Translations under genes and position numbers: made by a program
The notes under the pieces: model-generated
The model's input: the letters and a program-made list of their open reading frames with translations, nothing else
Databases searched by the model: none
Told to the model about the DNA's origin: nothing
Shown: one piece after another, positions 35,816 to 35,953 of the stretch
How the letters are laid out: the number at the start of each line of letters is the position of its first letter
Numbering within the stretch: position 1 is the first letter of the stretch
From: an uncultured Eggerthellaceae bacterium
GTDB lineage: Bacteria > Actinomycetota > Coriobacteriia > Coriobacteriales > Eggerthellaceae
NCBI GenBank assembly: GCA_905234635.1
Contig: CAJOJB010000043.1
Location: 1-35,953, forward strand
Length of the DNA: 35,953 nucleotides
Reading direction: 5' to 3'

Positions 35816-35953
35816 TCAGTTTTTTATTCGTAGCGGATAAAAAACCGCTTCATGAGCATGGTTATATATTTCCATTGCTGAATCGAAAATCTCTGGATTA
35901 ATAACGCGAATTCTATTTAAAGAACCAGTTAAAACAAAAGCTATAATTGACGG
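35816..35953 (-). CDS. C-terminus of an ORF running off the window
   Basis: Open minus-strand frame from the edge: PSIIAFVLTGSLNRIRVINPEIFDSAMEIYNHAHEAVFYPLRIKN*. Confidence 0.3.
   Translation of the reverse strand, partial: PSIIAFVLTGSLNRIRVINPEIFDSAMEIYNHAHEAVFYPLRIKN

Noticed and set aside
1-35953. tRNA or rRNA genes
   Set aside because: I saw no convincing tRNA cloverleaf or rRNA sequence while reading; a tRNAscan run would be needed to exclude them.

Overview
This 36 kb bacterial chromosomal window looks like Coriobacteriia/Eggerthellaceae from its gene content, which is inference only. I read about 37 genes. In order, it holds: the end of a polysaccharide locus; a periplasmic molybdopterin oxidoreductase module with rhodanese lipoproteins; ApbE and a GltD-like enzyme; an ArsR / HMA protein / P-type ATPase metal operon; ThrH; a CbxX-type AAA ATPase; Elp3 with a divergent Trm9-like methyltransferase; a split ferredoxin; an HxlR regulator and MurB; a 4-gene cassette between inverted repeats; a LOG protein; CydDC; Upp/UraA; a polar amino-acid ABC transporter interrupted by an Abi gene; and an RHH-MNT/HEPN toxin-antitoxin pair at the right end. 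The most unusual structures are: (1) a ~2 kb transposase-less cassette (lipoprotein, small membrane protein, DUF4236, Kv-type channel) bounded by two inverted 165-bp cores (~98% identical by eye), each itself a near-palindrome enclosed by hairpin arms specific to that copy; (2) a 105-nt triple repeat that adds exactly 35 in-frame codons to elp3, related to an intergenic palindrome at 13.8 kb; (3) a divergent pair of Elp3 and a methyltransferase carrying Trm9/ALKBH8-like motifs; (4) a 183-bp MITE-like element with 17-bp terminal inverted repeats inside the metal operon. Four apparent 1-nt frameshifts in three genes could be sequence errors or gene decay. All calls come from reading the sequence and the supplied ORFs; no searches were run.
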